This document shows, one piece after another, positions 41,225-49,571 of a stretch of 51,035 nucleotides of DNA. Position 1 is the stretch's first letter. Every line of letters begins with the position of its first letter. The stretch is taken from the NCBI GenBank assembly GCA_017442735.1, contig JAFRZE010000041.1:1-51035 (forward strand), in the 5' to 3' direction. The notes under the pieces were generated by a model. The model did not search any database. It was not told the DNA's origin and saw only the letters and a program-made list of their open reading frames with translations. Made by a program: the position numbers and the translations under genes. Source of the stretch: Bacillota bacterium (GTDB lineage Bacteria; Bacillota; Clostridia; Lachnospirales; Bianqueaceae).

Positions 41225-42622
41225 ATGTTTGTTGGAAGAAAAAATGAGCTTAGAGTTCTTGAGGATACATACAAAAAGCCGGGATTTCAGATGACAGTCA
41301 TATATGGCCGTCGCAGGATCGGCAAATCCCGGTTAATAACAGAATTCATCAAAGATAAAAAAGCATCTTACTATATTGCGAGTAAAACCTCCATAGAGGA
41401 TAACGTGCAAAAATGGTCTTCTCAGGTGATAACAGATCTTGCTCCGGATATGGCGGGGTTATCTGTTGATAATCTGGAAGCTTTTTTCCGCTTTGTCGGC
41501 AATCTCGCAGAGAAAGAGAAGATAATTATCGCGCTTGATGAAATTCCTTATATTGCTGAAACTGACGAGTCATTTCTGTCCAGATTTCAGGTTGCAGTAG
41601 ATGCGATATTTGCAACTAAGAATATCTACCTGATCATATGCGGCTCTCAGATCAGTTTTATGGAGAAAGAGATCTTAAGCGAGAAAAGTCCGCTGTTTGG
41701 AAGAAGGACAAATCAGATTTTCCTGCGTCCATTTAATTATATTGAATCTGCCGAGTTTGTTCCAAAGTACAATGCCGAAGAGAAAGCGATCGTATATGGT
41801 GTTACCGGTGGAGTCGCAAAATATCTGACCCTTTTTGATGATAAGCTTTCGCTGGATGATAACCTGATCAGGAATTTCTTTTCAACATCGGGATATCTGT
41901 ATGAGGAACCGATGAATCTTCTTACACAGGAGTTTAGAACGGTTAACACATACAATACTGTTATCGAAGTATGTGCCGGTGGAGCCAACAAAGTAACTGA
42001 GATCGCAGATAAGGCACACATTACGACTGCAACGTTATCGTATGTTCTGAAAAGTTTGGATACGGTGGGTATCATTTCTAAGATCACGCCTATAACCGAG
42101 AAAGAGAACAACAGGCGAAGCGTCTACGAAGTAACGGATAGTATGTATCGGTTCTGGTATTCTTTTATTCCGAGGGCGAGAGCTGCAATAGAGATGGATC
42201 GTGGCGAGATCTATTATAAAAACTATGTAAAAAACAAGATCCATTCTTTTATGGGGAAAGTTTTTGAAGATATGTGCAGATATTACACGCTGTCGCAGGG
42301 ACTGGATGGCAATCTGAATTGTCTTGTTACAAATGTAGGAACCTGGTGGGGCCCGGGGTATGCTCATATACCTACGGACATAGATGTGGTCGGTATTGAT
42401 GATGCGAACAAAAGGGCAGTACTCGGGGAGTGTAAGTTCAAAAATGAAATGGTCGATAAAGAAGTATACGAAGCATTGATGGACAGACGCGGTCTGATCG
42501 GCAAGCGATATGAGGAAGTGGAGTTTTTGTTCTTTTCTTTATCCGGTTTTTCAAAATGGGTCAAAGAACACGCTGAGCCGGGCAGAATCAGACTGGTTAC
42601 ATTAGAAGAGTTATATGAGTAA
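41225..42622 (+). CDS. ATP-binding protein, archaeal-ATPase/DUF234 type
   Basis: 465 residues. Walker A GRRRIGKS at residues 28-35, Walker B IIIALDEIPY with D105-E106, and a winged-helix middle (TATLSYVLKSLDTVGIISK). The C-terminal DUF234 part carries a nuclease-like DIDVVGIDD...AVLGECKFK (D-x-n-E-C-K, PD-(D/E)XK pattern). Such proteins are common in mobile or accessory regions; role unknown, defence or stress proposed for some. Short GGGAG site precedes the ATG. A hairpin GGAGGAA/TTCCTCC lies about 65 bases after the stop. Confidence 0.8.
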   Translation: MFVGRKNELRVLEDTYKKPGFQMTVIYGRRRIGKSRLITEFIKDKKASYYIASKTSIEDNVQKWSSQVITDLAPDMAGLSVDNLEAFFRFVGNLAEKEKIIIALDEIPYIAETDESFLSRFQVAVDAIFATKNIYLIICGSQISFMEKEILSEKSPLFGRRTNQIFLRPFNYIESAEFVPKYNAEEKAIVYGVTGGVAKYLTLFDDKLSLDDNLIRNFFSTSGYLYEEPMNLLTQEFRTVNTYNTVIEVCAGGANKVTEIADKAHITTATLSYVLKSLDTVGIISKITPITEKENNRRSVYEVTDSMYRFWYSFIPRARAAIEMDRGEIYYKNYVKNKIHSFMGKVFEDMCRYYTLSQGLDGNLNCLVTNVGTWWGPGYAHIPTDIDVVGIDDANKRAVLGECKFKNEMVDKEVYEALMDRRGLIGKRYEEVEFLFFSLSGFSKWVKEHAEPGRIRLVTLEELYE

Positions 42623-42707
42623 AGTGAAGGATCGATGAACTTATCACTGGTGGAAACATGGATTGTAAAGCATGACTTTGCACGGAGGAATATTACTTCC
42701 TCCATGA

Positions 42708-42851
42708 GCATCCGCGCCTTGGACGGCGGATCATGCGGCGCCGGTCCATTATCAGGCCCGGTTTGATGTGATTGAGTTTGCGATCTATTGTACGCCGGGA
42801 CATGAAGAGAATTATGAAGCGTTCCGGGATGAGTTGTCTATTCTAATATAA
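42708..42851 (+). pseudogene. Possible 3' gene remnant
   Basis: A 47-codon stop-free run without a start codon ends at TAA 42849-42851 and reads like a natural C-terminus (FDVIEFAIYCTPGHEENYEA). It lies in the 250-base gap between the ATPase and the next small gene. The lack of a start suggests a leftover fragment. I do not recognise it. Low certainty. Confidence 0.3.
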
Positions 42852-42872
42852 TATAAGAAAGGAAGGCACAAA

Positions 42873-43145
42873 ATGTACGAAGTATTTTTGAAATTCCGTG
42901 ACGGTCAGTCGGATCCCCCTAAGGAGGCAGGATGTTATCTTGTCATGGTGAATGAAAAACCCAAAGTGACTCTCCCTGAGACAGAACTGGATAGTCTGAT
43001 CGTTACTCCGGGCGGGAAGTACTATTCCGTTGCTCACTGGAATGGCGAGGAATGGGATGAGATCTATTTGGACAACGTGATTATTTCCGTACACGAAGAT
43101 GAAACGTTCCAGGTCGAAATGTGGACGGACAGAGAGTGTTCATAA
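42873..43145 (+). CDS. Small protein of unknown function
   Basis: 90 residues, strand-rich, with aromatic residues in WNGEEWDEIYLDN. No membrane segment or signal. AAGGAAGG lies before the ATG. First of three closely spaced genes (gaps of 27 and about 12 bases) that likely form an operon with the coiled-coil and acidic-repeat genes. Confidence 0.6.
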   Translation: MYEVFLKFRDGQSDPPKEAGCYLVMVNEKPKVTLPETELDSLIVTPGGKYYSVAHWNGEEWDEIYLDNVIISVHEDETFQVEMWTDRECS

Positions 43146-43172
43146 CTGAGCATATCAAGGAGATCGATCGCC

Positions 43173-43355
43173 ATGAAAGAAGAATACAGACAGGAACTGG
43201 AAGATCGTCTGGATGAGCTGGAAGAGCGACTGGCGGAGTTGAAGGAAAAACAGCAGGATGTTGCAAAGCACGAAGATTACAAGGATTGGCTGAAACGCAT
43301 CAAGAAACAGGAACAGGCAATCGAAAAGGCGCGTCAGAAACTGGCAACATTGTAA
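43173..43355 (+). CDS. Small coiled-coil protein
   Basis: 60 residues, almost a continuous coiled coil (LEDRLDELEERLAELKEKQQ, then KRIKKQEQAIEKARQKL). AAGGAGA precedes the ATG. Sits between the 90-residue gene and the acidic-repeat protein and could form a heteromeric bundle with the latter. No family recognised. Confidence 0.6.
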   Translation: MKEEYRQELEDRLDELEERLAELKEKQQDVAKHEDYKDWLKRIKKQEQAIEKARQKLATL

Positions 43356-43367
43356 CGGGTGGCGCGG

Positions 43368-44165
43368 ATGGCTTCAAAAGGAAATGGATTCAGTCGCCCC
43401 GATCCGTGGGGAGGGGGCTTTGAGAACTTTGACAAGAACGGGAAGAAAGTGAGTGAAACCAGGCGGAATGCGTGGGGAGATGGTTTTACCACCTTTGATA
43501 ATAGGGGTCGTATCATCGGCTATAGCCGGGAAGATGCATTCGGCGGCTACACTCACTATGATGCTAAAGGCAAAAAGATCGGCTACTCCCGGGACGGATT
43601 TCTTGGAACAACGCATTATGATGAGAGGGGAAGAGAAGTCGGCCGTTCCGAGGAAGGGTATTTTGAGATCACGCATAAAGGAGACTTCAATCCGGCGGTC
43701 GGGGAGACAAGAGACAAACTGCTAAGGTGGAAAACCCAAGGTTTTATCGGATATCCAGGAACAGTGCAGTACCGGGAAGACAGGTCGGATCCCGCCGAGG
43801 TCAAGGCGCTCGTCGAATTGATAGAAGAGATCGATGAAGAAATGCTTCAGCTGGAAGATGAATGCTGGGGGATGGAAACCGATCTTGAAGTGATCGCTGA
43901 ATATGAAAAAGAAGAAGAAGACGAAGAGCGCGAAGCCGAGATCTACGATGATTTCTGCGAAAAGCTGGATGAGATCGACGACGCGATAGAAGATCTGGAA
44001 GATGAATATGAAGACATGATGAATGACTTCGAATGCGAAGCGGAAGATCGCGAGGATGAGATTTATTACAATTTCTATGACGAGGTGTCCGAGATCGATT
44101 ATGAGATCGGCGACCTGGAAGACGACTATCACTATATGATCGAAGAGCTGAACGAAGAAGAATAA
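43368..44165 (+). CDS. Glycine/aspartate-repeat protein with acidic coiled-coil tail
   Basis: 265 residues in two contrasting parts. Residues ~1-105 hold four to five ~20-residue repeats: FxxFDxxGKxxxxxR, YSREDAFGGYTHYDAKGKKIG, YSRDGFLGTTHYDERGREVG. Residues ~145-265 are extremely acidic, with about three ~40-residue repeats starting EIDEEMLQLEDE, DEIDDAIEDLEDEYEDM and SEIDYEIGDLEDDYHYM. I use ATG 43368; a GTG at 43359 is possible. No signal peptide. Unknown function; the YD-type repeats suggest a beta structure. Confidence 0.65.
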   Translation: MASKGNGFSRPDPWGGGFENFDKNGKKVSETRRNAWGDGFTTFDNRGRIIGYSREDAFGGYTHYDAKGKKIGYSRDGFLGTTHYDERGREVGRSEEGYFEITHKGDFNPAVGETRDKLLRWKTQGFIGYPGTVQYREDRSDPAEVKALVELIEEIDEEMLQLEDECWGMETDLEVIAEYEKEEEDEEREAEIYDDFCEKLDEIDDAIEDLEDEYEDMMNDFECEAEDREDEIYYNFYDEVSEIDYEIGDLEDDYHYMIEELNEEE

Positions 44166-44196
44166 CGGAACACTATATAACTTGGAGGTAGATAGC

Positions 44197-46881
44197 ATGA
44201 AGCATCCGAACATGACAATCTTCTTTAGGAAGGTCCTTGCGGTCGCGCTCTGCCTGGGACTGCTTTTTTCCGGCATCAAGCTGACGACAACATTCAGCGC
44301 CGCCGAAGAGATGCCGGAGTACGACGGACCTGAAATAGCAGAGGTCTATGTCGAGAGCGTTACGATCCAAAACGCCGTGAGCGAAACACAGACAGAGGCC
44401 GAAACGATCATCGTCGATGAGGATACTCTGCAACTGAAAGCGATCGTCGCTCCGGACAACGCAGACGAAAGAAAAGTGACCTGGAGCGTCACCGCGGGCA
44501 GTGATTATATCAAGCTTTATAAAACCGATGACTGTATCGATGAGCTCGGCCCGGAAGATAAAGTCGAAGGCGGCGCAGCTGTCTACGTCAAGGGCCTTGC
44601 CGTAGGAGAAGCGACGATCACTGTAACAACGGTCGGTGTAGATGAGAACGAAGAGCATAAAACCGCCACCTGCAAGGTCACGGTAATCGAGCCTGAACCG
44701 GAACCCGAGCCTGAACCGGAAGTGATTCTTGTTGAAGGTGTAGCGATCCGAAAGGATGAGATCGATACGGAGGCCGAAACGATCTACACTGATGAGATTC
44801 TGGCACTGAACGCGGCCGTCGATCCCGATACCGCCTACAATACGAACGTGCTCTGGAGCGTCACTTCGGGCGACGATAAAATCAAACTCTATAAAGATGA
44901 AAGTTGTACGGAGGAGCTCGACCCGGAAGAAGACGAAATCGAAAGCGGCACAGCTGTCTACGTAAAGGGCGTTGCCGCGGGCGAAGCGACGATTACCGTA
45001 ACGACGGTCGGCGTGGATGCTGAGAACGAAGAGCATAAAACCGCCACCTGCAAGATCATCGTTTCGGAACCCGAACCGGAACCTGAACCGGAACCAGAAC
45101 CGATCGACATCGAAGGCGTAGCGATCCGTAAAGGCGAGACCATAACGGAAGCCGAAACGATCCGCGTGGAAGAAGTTCTGGAGCTGAACGCGGTGGTCGG
45201 TCCGGAAATCGCACCCGATACGAAATTGAACTGGTATGTCGCCTCTGGCTCCGAAAGTGTCACGCTCTATAAAGATGCGGACTGCAGCGAGAGTATCGGC
45301 GCCTACGACGAGATCGAGATCGGTGCGTCTGTCTATGTCATGGGCTTTGCCGAGGGCGAAGCGCAGATCATCGTGACGACAGTCGAGGAAGATCCGAAAA
45401 CCGCTGGATGCGTCGTGACGGTGAAACCATTTGTGGAGAACGTGTCGATCCGAAAGGACGAGACGGAGGCAAAAGAAGAAAGCATCTATGTCGATCAAGT
45501 TCTGCCGCTGAACGCGGTAGTCACTCCAGACAACGCATACGAGACGAACGTGACCTGGAGCGTCACCGAAGGTACTGATAAGATCAAGCTCTATAAAAAT
45601 GAAAGCTGTACCGAGGAGCTCGGTCCACAGGACAAGATCGAAAGCGGCATGACCGTCTTTGTAAAAGGCGTTGCCGCGGGCGAAGCGACGATTACTGTAA
45701 CAGCAGTCGGCGTCGGCCCCGGGCAGGAAGCGAGAACCGCGACCTGCAAGGTCACGGTACAGGGAAACACAACCGCAAGTGGCTATGTGAAAAGTGTCAA
45801 GATCACTGTAGATGATAAAGAGACCTCGGAAATCGAAGTTCTATGCAACGAAACCGCCACGTTCGAGGTAGAAGTCACGGTCGCTGGAAACGCTTCTAGA
45901 GAAATCACATGCGTGTCTTCCGACGAAAGTTTAGTCAAAATCACAAATTGGAACCTGGATGAGGACAAGGAAGGTGTATGGCACGTCACCATAACGGCGT
46001 CCGATCAACCCGGAACAGTGAAGCTTACAATTACTACCGTCGGCAAAGGTAATAACGGAAAAGCGATCAGAAAGGAGCTTAGCGTTTCGGTCGTGACGGA
46101 AAAGACCGATTGGGGCAAGAAAGTCGAGAACGAAGGCGTCATCAACTATGTCGACGATTCCGGCACAACGAGTGCTGAAGTCGGGGGAAAAGAAAATGGC
46201 ATCGCCTGGCTCAAAGAAGATTCGGGCGGATCAAGCGCCTGGTATGGAATCGATAACTCGAACGGGGAGTTTAAACAAGGCTCACGCTTCTGGGTGCGGT
46301 GGCTCAGCAGCGAAGAAAACGCCGCAGAATTCAGCAAATATTATGATATGCTCGATGACGAGCATAAAAAACAAATCAAAGACGACCAGTTATGGATCTT
46401 CCTCGCAGGCGTGACGAATCCCGACGGCACCGAGGTGACAAATCTGTCATCGGCGGTAAATCTCTATGTTCAGCTTGGCAATGACTGGGATAAAGATGAT
46501 ATCAACGCAGTTTTCATCAGCCAGGTTAGTGACGAGGAACTAATTGCCTCGTTTCTGAAGAATATGAATTATCCATCAGGAAGCCAGACCTTCGCAAAGG
46601 TGCCTCTGCACCACTTCTCACCATATGCGATCTACGCAACGAATACAGCGCAGACGTCTGAGCAAACCTCCGAACAGACTAGCGAGCAAACCTCCGAACA
46701 GACAAGTTCACAGACGTCTGAACAGACTAGCTCACAGACGTCCGAACAGACGACCGCCAGCGGGAATCCCCCCACAGGCGATGACACATCACCGCTTTAC
46801 GCCCTGATGTTCGCGTTCTCGCTCACCGGTCTGATCATCCTTGCCCGCAAGCACAGGAGATTTTATGATACAGACACATAA
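44197..46881 (+). CDS. Cell-wall-anchored surface protein with Big_2-like repeats
   Basis: 894 residues. Signal peptide at ~1-35 (VLAVALCLGLLFSG). Four homologous ~105-residue Ig-like repeats at about 54-164, 180-289, 307-410 and 413-522, each ending in a VYVKGxAxGEATITVT-like strand; a divergent fifth at ~531-634. The first two are followed by Glu-Pro linkers. A ~180-residue domain of unknown type, a (TSEQ)n stretch near 817-853, then NPPTGD, a membrane helix and KHRR tail as in sortase substrates. TTGGAGG precedes the ATG at 44197. Likely a surface adhesin or scaffold. Confidence 0.82.
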   Translation: MKHPNMTIFFRKVLAVALCLGLLFSGIKLTTTFSAAEEMPEYDGPEIAEVYVESVTIQNAVSETQTEAETIIVDEDTLQLKAIVAPDNADERKVTWSVTAGSDYIKLYKTDDCIDELGPEDKVEGGAAVYVKGLAVGEATITVTTVGVDENEEHKTATCKVTVIEPEPEPEPEPEVILVEGVAIRKDEIDTEAETIYTDEILALNAAVDPDTAYNTNVLWSVTSGDDKIKLYKDESCTEELDPEEDEIESGTAVYVKGVAAGEATITVTTVGVDAENEEHKTATCKIIVSEPEPEPEPEPEPIDIEGVAIRKGETITEAETIRVEEVLELNAVVGPEIAPDTKLNWYVASGSESVTLYKDADCSESIGAYDEIEIGASVYVMGFAEGEAQIIVTTVEEDPKTAGCVVTVKPFVENVSIRKDETEAKEESIYVDQVLPLNAVVTPDNAYETNVTWSVTEGTDKIKLYKNESCTEELGPQDKIESGMTVFVKGVAAGEATITVTAVGVGPGQEARTATCKVTVQGNTTASGYVKSVKITVDDKETSEIEVLCNETATFEVEVTVAGNASREITCVSSDESLVKITNWNLDEDKEGVWHVTITASDQPGTVKLTITTVGKGNNGKAIRKELSVSVVTEKTDWGKKVENEGVINYVDDSGTTSAEVGGKENGIAWLKEDSGGSSAWYGIDNSNGEFKQGSRFWVRWLSSEENAAEFSKYYDMLDDEHKKQIKDDQLWIFLAGVTNPDGTEVTNLSSAVNLYVQLGNDWDKDDINAVFISQVSDEELIASFLKNMNYPSGSQTFAKVPLHHFSPYAIYATNTAQTSEQTSEQTSEQTSEQTSSQTSEQTSSQTSEQTTASGNPPTGDDTSPLYALMFAFSLTGLIILARKHRRFYDTDT
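46649..46758 (+). repeat. Tandem TSEQ/TSSQ-encoding repeat
   Basis: About nine 12-base units (ACGTCTGAGCAA and variants ACCTCCGAACAG, ACTAGCTCACAG) encode Thr-Ser-Glu/Ser-Gln. Synonymous codons alternate, so the peptide repeat is conserved more than the DNA. Copy number may vary between strains by slippage. Confidence 0.8.
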
Positions 46882-47512
46882 TCCATCCAATACGACCGGT
46901 GGCTATCCTACGCGGGAAGAGGCGGAACGACTGCTGAAAGAAGCGGAAGCGCTCAATCCCGGTCCATGGGGGAATCATAGCCGGACTGCCGCGCACTGCG
47001 CGGAGGCGATTGCGGCCAAATGTCCGGGCATGGACGGGGAGAAGGCTTATATCTTGGGCTTGCTGCATGATATTGGCCGCCGTTTCGGTGTCCGGCATCT
47101 CGGTCACGTCTCTGACGGCTATTCCTACATGATGTCGCTTGGCTATCCAGCCGTTGCCCGGATCTGCCTGACGCATTCCTTTCATGATCTGTCCCTCGAC
47201 GACTATATTGGGAAAAGGGATGTCTCGGATGAAGAGCTGAAATTGATCGAAGATGCCCTGCGCCAGGTTCGTCCAGATGATTATGACCGGCTGATCCAGC
47301 TTTGTGATGCGCTCGCCGGGGCGGATGGCGTCCTGGACATCGAAGAACGTATGAGCGATGTGAAGCGCAGGTATGGTTTTTACCCGCAGAACAAGTGGGA
47401 CGGGAATCTGTATCTGAAACACTATTTCGAAGAGAAGGCCGGCGGGATCGATATCTATACATTGGTGGAAAAGGACACTTTCCGTCCGGTGGGAGGATCT
47501 GGCAATGATTAA
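46865..47512 (+). CDS. HD-domain phosphohydrolase
   Basis: 215 residues. HD motif: H in HSRTAAHCAEAIA, then LGLLHDIGRRFG (HD pair) and the later LTHSFHD and LCDALAGADG aspartate. Metal-dependent phosphohydrolases of this group act on nucleotides or cyclic dinucleotides. CAGGAGA precedes the ATG at 46865, which lies 17 bases inside the surface-protein gene end, so translation may be coupled. Terminated by the hairpin at 47582. Confidence 0.82.
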   Translation: MIQTHNPSNTTGGYPTREEAERLLKEAEALNPGPWGNHSRTAAHCAEAIAAKCPGMDGEKAYILGLLHDIGRRFGVRHLGHVSDGYSYMMSLGYPAVARICLTHSFHDLSLDDYIGKRDVSDEELKLIEDALRQVRPDDYDRLIQLCDALAGADGVLDIEERMSDVKRRYGFYPQNKWDGNLYLKHYFEEKAGGIDIYTLVEKDTFRPVGGSGND

Positions 47513-47581
47513 AGGCTTCAAGATGATTTGGATTGACGCCGCGTGCCCTTAGTGGGACTGGTTTTTTCCATATCTGCATTT

Positions 47582-47631
47582 TGATTCCCTTTTAGCTCTA
47601 TCCTTGATAGGCAGGAGGGAATCATTTTTTT
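47582..47631 (+). terminator. Intrinsic terminator after the HD gene
   Basis: TGATTCCCT (47582-47590) pairs with AGGGAATCA (47616-47624), with an inner CTATC/GATAG stem, and is followed by seven T. About 70 bases after the HD stop codon. Confidence 0.88.
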
Positions 47632-47639
47632 CTATTCTG

Positions 47640-47843
47640 CATTTACCTTCCCACATTTTTCGATATTTGCCTGAAAAGTGGGAAGGTCATCCGCAGTTTG
47701 AAAGATTCATGTCCCACGTCCCGTTGATTTCGAGCTCAAAAAGGGAAGGTGAACTGCGGTTAAGTGAAAATCCAGTCCATCTTTCGTCGGGGGTCAAACA
47801 TGAGAAATATGAATCTTTACAAAAGGTCGCTTCAGAAGCGACC
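47640..47843. repeat. Hairpin-rich gap with degenerate repeats
   Basis: Gap of nearly 390 bases between the HD gene and the gene at 47901. ACCTTCCCAC (47645-47654) pairs perfectly with GTGGGAAGGT (47678-47687). A GGGAAGGT-with-CGCAGTT/TGCGGTT segment occurs twice, about 60 bases apart (47680 and 47743). GGTCGCTT/AAGCGACC at 47825-47843 forms a tight hairpin with loop CAG. The open frame across it (from 47604) is repetitive and without a ribosome site, so I do not call it a gene. Confidence 0.55.
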
Positions 47844-47900
47844 ATTGAGGAAGGCGGAAAAGGTATACTCATGTTAAAGAGATACAGGAGGAAGGATGAT

Positions 47901-48287
47901 ATGGCTGACAAGGAACAAATGAAGATGGCAGGAAAACCGTGTGAAGGATTGTTTATGACAGATCCGGTCGAGGCATATCAGCACATCCGCTATACCGTAA
48001 TACGAAATTACGGTGATTATGCATATGGACATCCGCTGCATGTCTGGGACGAGGGAAGAAGAGTCTTGGGGAAATGCATTCATTGCGGAGGATATGTGTT
48101 GGTTCAGTCGTCCGAGTTCCATAGCTTTACGGACGCGCCGGATGGCTATTATACAGACTTTTTCCCGGTAAGTTCATTGGAGGAAGCGGATGAACTGAAT
48201 AAGAAGTATGACGGATTTGCTATTGAGAGAGAATTCGAAGGCCGTTATCTAATGGAGACGAACGGATATTTGAAGTGGTCAAAATAA
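47901..48287 (+). CDS. Small protein of unknown function with a CxxC motif
   Basis: 128 residues, soluble. CIHCGGYVLVQSSEFHSF holds a CxxC knuckle that could bind zinc with a nearby histidine. AGGAGGAAGG precedes the ATG at 47901; the frame is open back to 47604 but through repetitive DNA. Related patterns (an HPLHVWDEG segment, a D-x-x-PxGYYTDFFPV segment) suggest a conserved Clostridia unknown. The ADP-ribosylglycohydrolase gene follows after 43 bases. Confidence 0.6.
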   Translation: MADKEQMKMAGKPCEGLFMTDPVEAYQHIRYTVIRNYGDYAYGHPLHVWDEGRRVLGKCIHCGGYVLVQSSEFHSFTDAPDGYYTDFFPVSSLEEADELNKKYDGFAIEREFEGRYLMETNGYLKWSK

Positions 48288-48330
48288 TCAGCTGGTCTGG
48301 GTTCGATAGAATCAATGGGAGGTGAATACA

Positions 48331-49137
48331 ATGTACGGAGCGATATTGGGAGATATGATCGGGGCCCCTTACGAGTTTGACAGGGGCAATAAGACAAAGG
48401 AATTTCCGCTGTTTGTGGCGGATAGTCAGTTTACGGATGACACGGTCATGACGATCACGGTAGCAGAAGCGCTGTTACGGGTCGATAAAAATGCTTCTGA
48501 TGACACAGTGCGTCAGGAAGTGATCTCCTGCATGCAATCATGGGGACGGAAGTATCCCGATGCCGGCTATGGCGGAAGGTTTTACGGATGGCTATTTGCG
48601 AGCGAAATGCCGCAGCCCTATAACAGTTGGGGTAACGGATCCGCGATGAGAGTATCGCCGGTTGGCTGGCTGTATGATACACTGGAAGAGACAAGAAGAT
48701 TTGCCAAACTGTCTGCGGAAGTAACCCATAACCACCCGGAAGGGATCAAAGGCGCAGAGGCGACGGCCAGCGCGATCTTCCTGGCAAGGAACGGTGCGTC
48801 GAAGGAAGAGATCAAGGACTATATCGTACGGGAATTCGGATATGACTTATCCAGAACATGCGATGAGATCCGGCCGAATTACCATCATGTGGAAAGCTGC
48901 CAGGAGACGGTGCCGGAGGCGATCACAGCTTTCCTTGAAGGGACAAGTTTTGAGGATGTGATCCGTACGGCGGTCTCGCTTGGCGGGGACTGCGATACAC
49001 TGACCTGCATCGCCGGCAGCATCGCGGAGGCATTCTACGGCGTTCCGCAGGAACTGGTGGAAGAATGCAGGCGTCGTCTTGATGATGAGATGCTGGAAGT
49101 GGTGGATCGGTTTGAGAGACTGATCAAGAAAAAATAA
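48331..49137 (+). CDS. ADP-ribosylglycohydrolase family protein
   Basis: 268 residues. DraG/ARH fold: MYGAILGDMIGAPYEF at the start, metal-binding FTDDTVMTI near residue 35, GNGSAMRVSP, and the C-terminal GGDCDTLTCIAGSIAEAFYG metal motif. All the expected magnesium-binding aspartates appear to be present. It removes ADP-ribose from proteins, DNA or small molecules. GGGAGG lies eight bases before the ATG at 48331; a GTG nine bases upstream overlaps that site. No partner ADP-ribosyltransferase is seen here. Confidence 0.87.
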   Translation: MYGAILGDMIGAPYEFDRGNKTKEFPLFVADSQFTDDTVMTITVAEALLRVDKNASDDTVRQEVISCMQSWGRKYPDAGYGGRFYGWLFASEMPQPYNSWGNGSAMRVSPVGWLYDTLEETRRFAKLSAEVTHNHPEGIKGAEATASAIFLARNGASKEEIKDYIVREFGYDLSRTCDEIRPNYHHVESCQETVPEAITAFLEGTSFEDVIRTAVSLGGDCDTLTCIAGSIAEAFYGVPQELVEECRRRLDDEMLEVVDRFERLIKKK

Positions 49138-49150
49138 GAATTCTCAAATG

Positions 49151-49187
49151 AACTCCTGTGATGTATACTAAAGCAGGAGTTTATTTC
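49151..49187 (+). terminator. Hairpin after the ADP-ribosylglycohydrolase gene
   Basis: AACTCCTG (49151-49158) pairs with CAGGAGTT (49174-49181), followed by a T-rich TATTTCTTT. Its left arm is part of the exact 20-base repeat also found at 41023-41042. Confidence 0.65.
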
Positions 49188-49228
49188 TTTAAAGGTAGAG
49201 TATATATAAGGCGAAGGAGAGAAGGAAC

Positions 49229-49498
49229 ATGCTGAAGATCTGGGGAAAGCTTTGGGTCAGAGACAAAGTGGTAAAAAGTTATACCGTAGAAAACGTACAG
49301 CGTACTGGGTCATTGGAGGCTTGTGTCAAAAGTGCGCTTCCGGAGATTATCGGGGTATTTGATCTTCCCATGCCCATCTTCCTTCCTTCCAACAGGGAAG
49401 ATATTGAGCGCTTCGGTCAAACACGCTTTACAGCGGATCATTTTGTCGAATCTTTTCCTTATCAAAGTCTGGAAATAGAAATCATAGAGACGGAATAG
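49229..49498 (+). CDS. Small conserved protein of unknown function
   Basis: 89 residues, soluble. It has the look of a widespread Clostridia family: MLKIWGKLW start, FDLPMPIFLP, then TRFTADHFVES and EIEIIETE at the end. No catalytic motif. GAAGGAGAGAAGG precedes the ATG. Function unknown; it stands alone between the terminator hairpin and the convergent ATPase. Confidence 0.65.
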   Translation: MLKIWGKLWVRDKVVKSYTVENVQRTGSLEACVKSALPEIIGVFDLPMPIFLPSNREDIERFGQTRFTADHFVESFPYQSLEIEIIETE

Positions 49499-49571
49499 AG
49501 AGAAACCGTATATGAAGGAGATCAACGAACCAGCAATCAGAATTAGCAGGATTTGTGCATCGACTAGTTTG

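Noticed and set aside
44173..45498. Long open frame (441 codons) on the minus strand
   Set aside because: Antisense shadow of the Big_2 repeats; its apparent repeats are only the reverse reading of the surface-protein repeats.
46649..46758. CRISPR-like repeat array
   Set aside because: Units are 12 bases with no spacers and encode an in-frame Thr-Ser-Glu-Gln linker of a surface protein.
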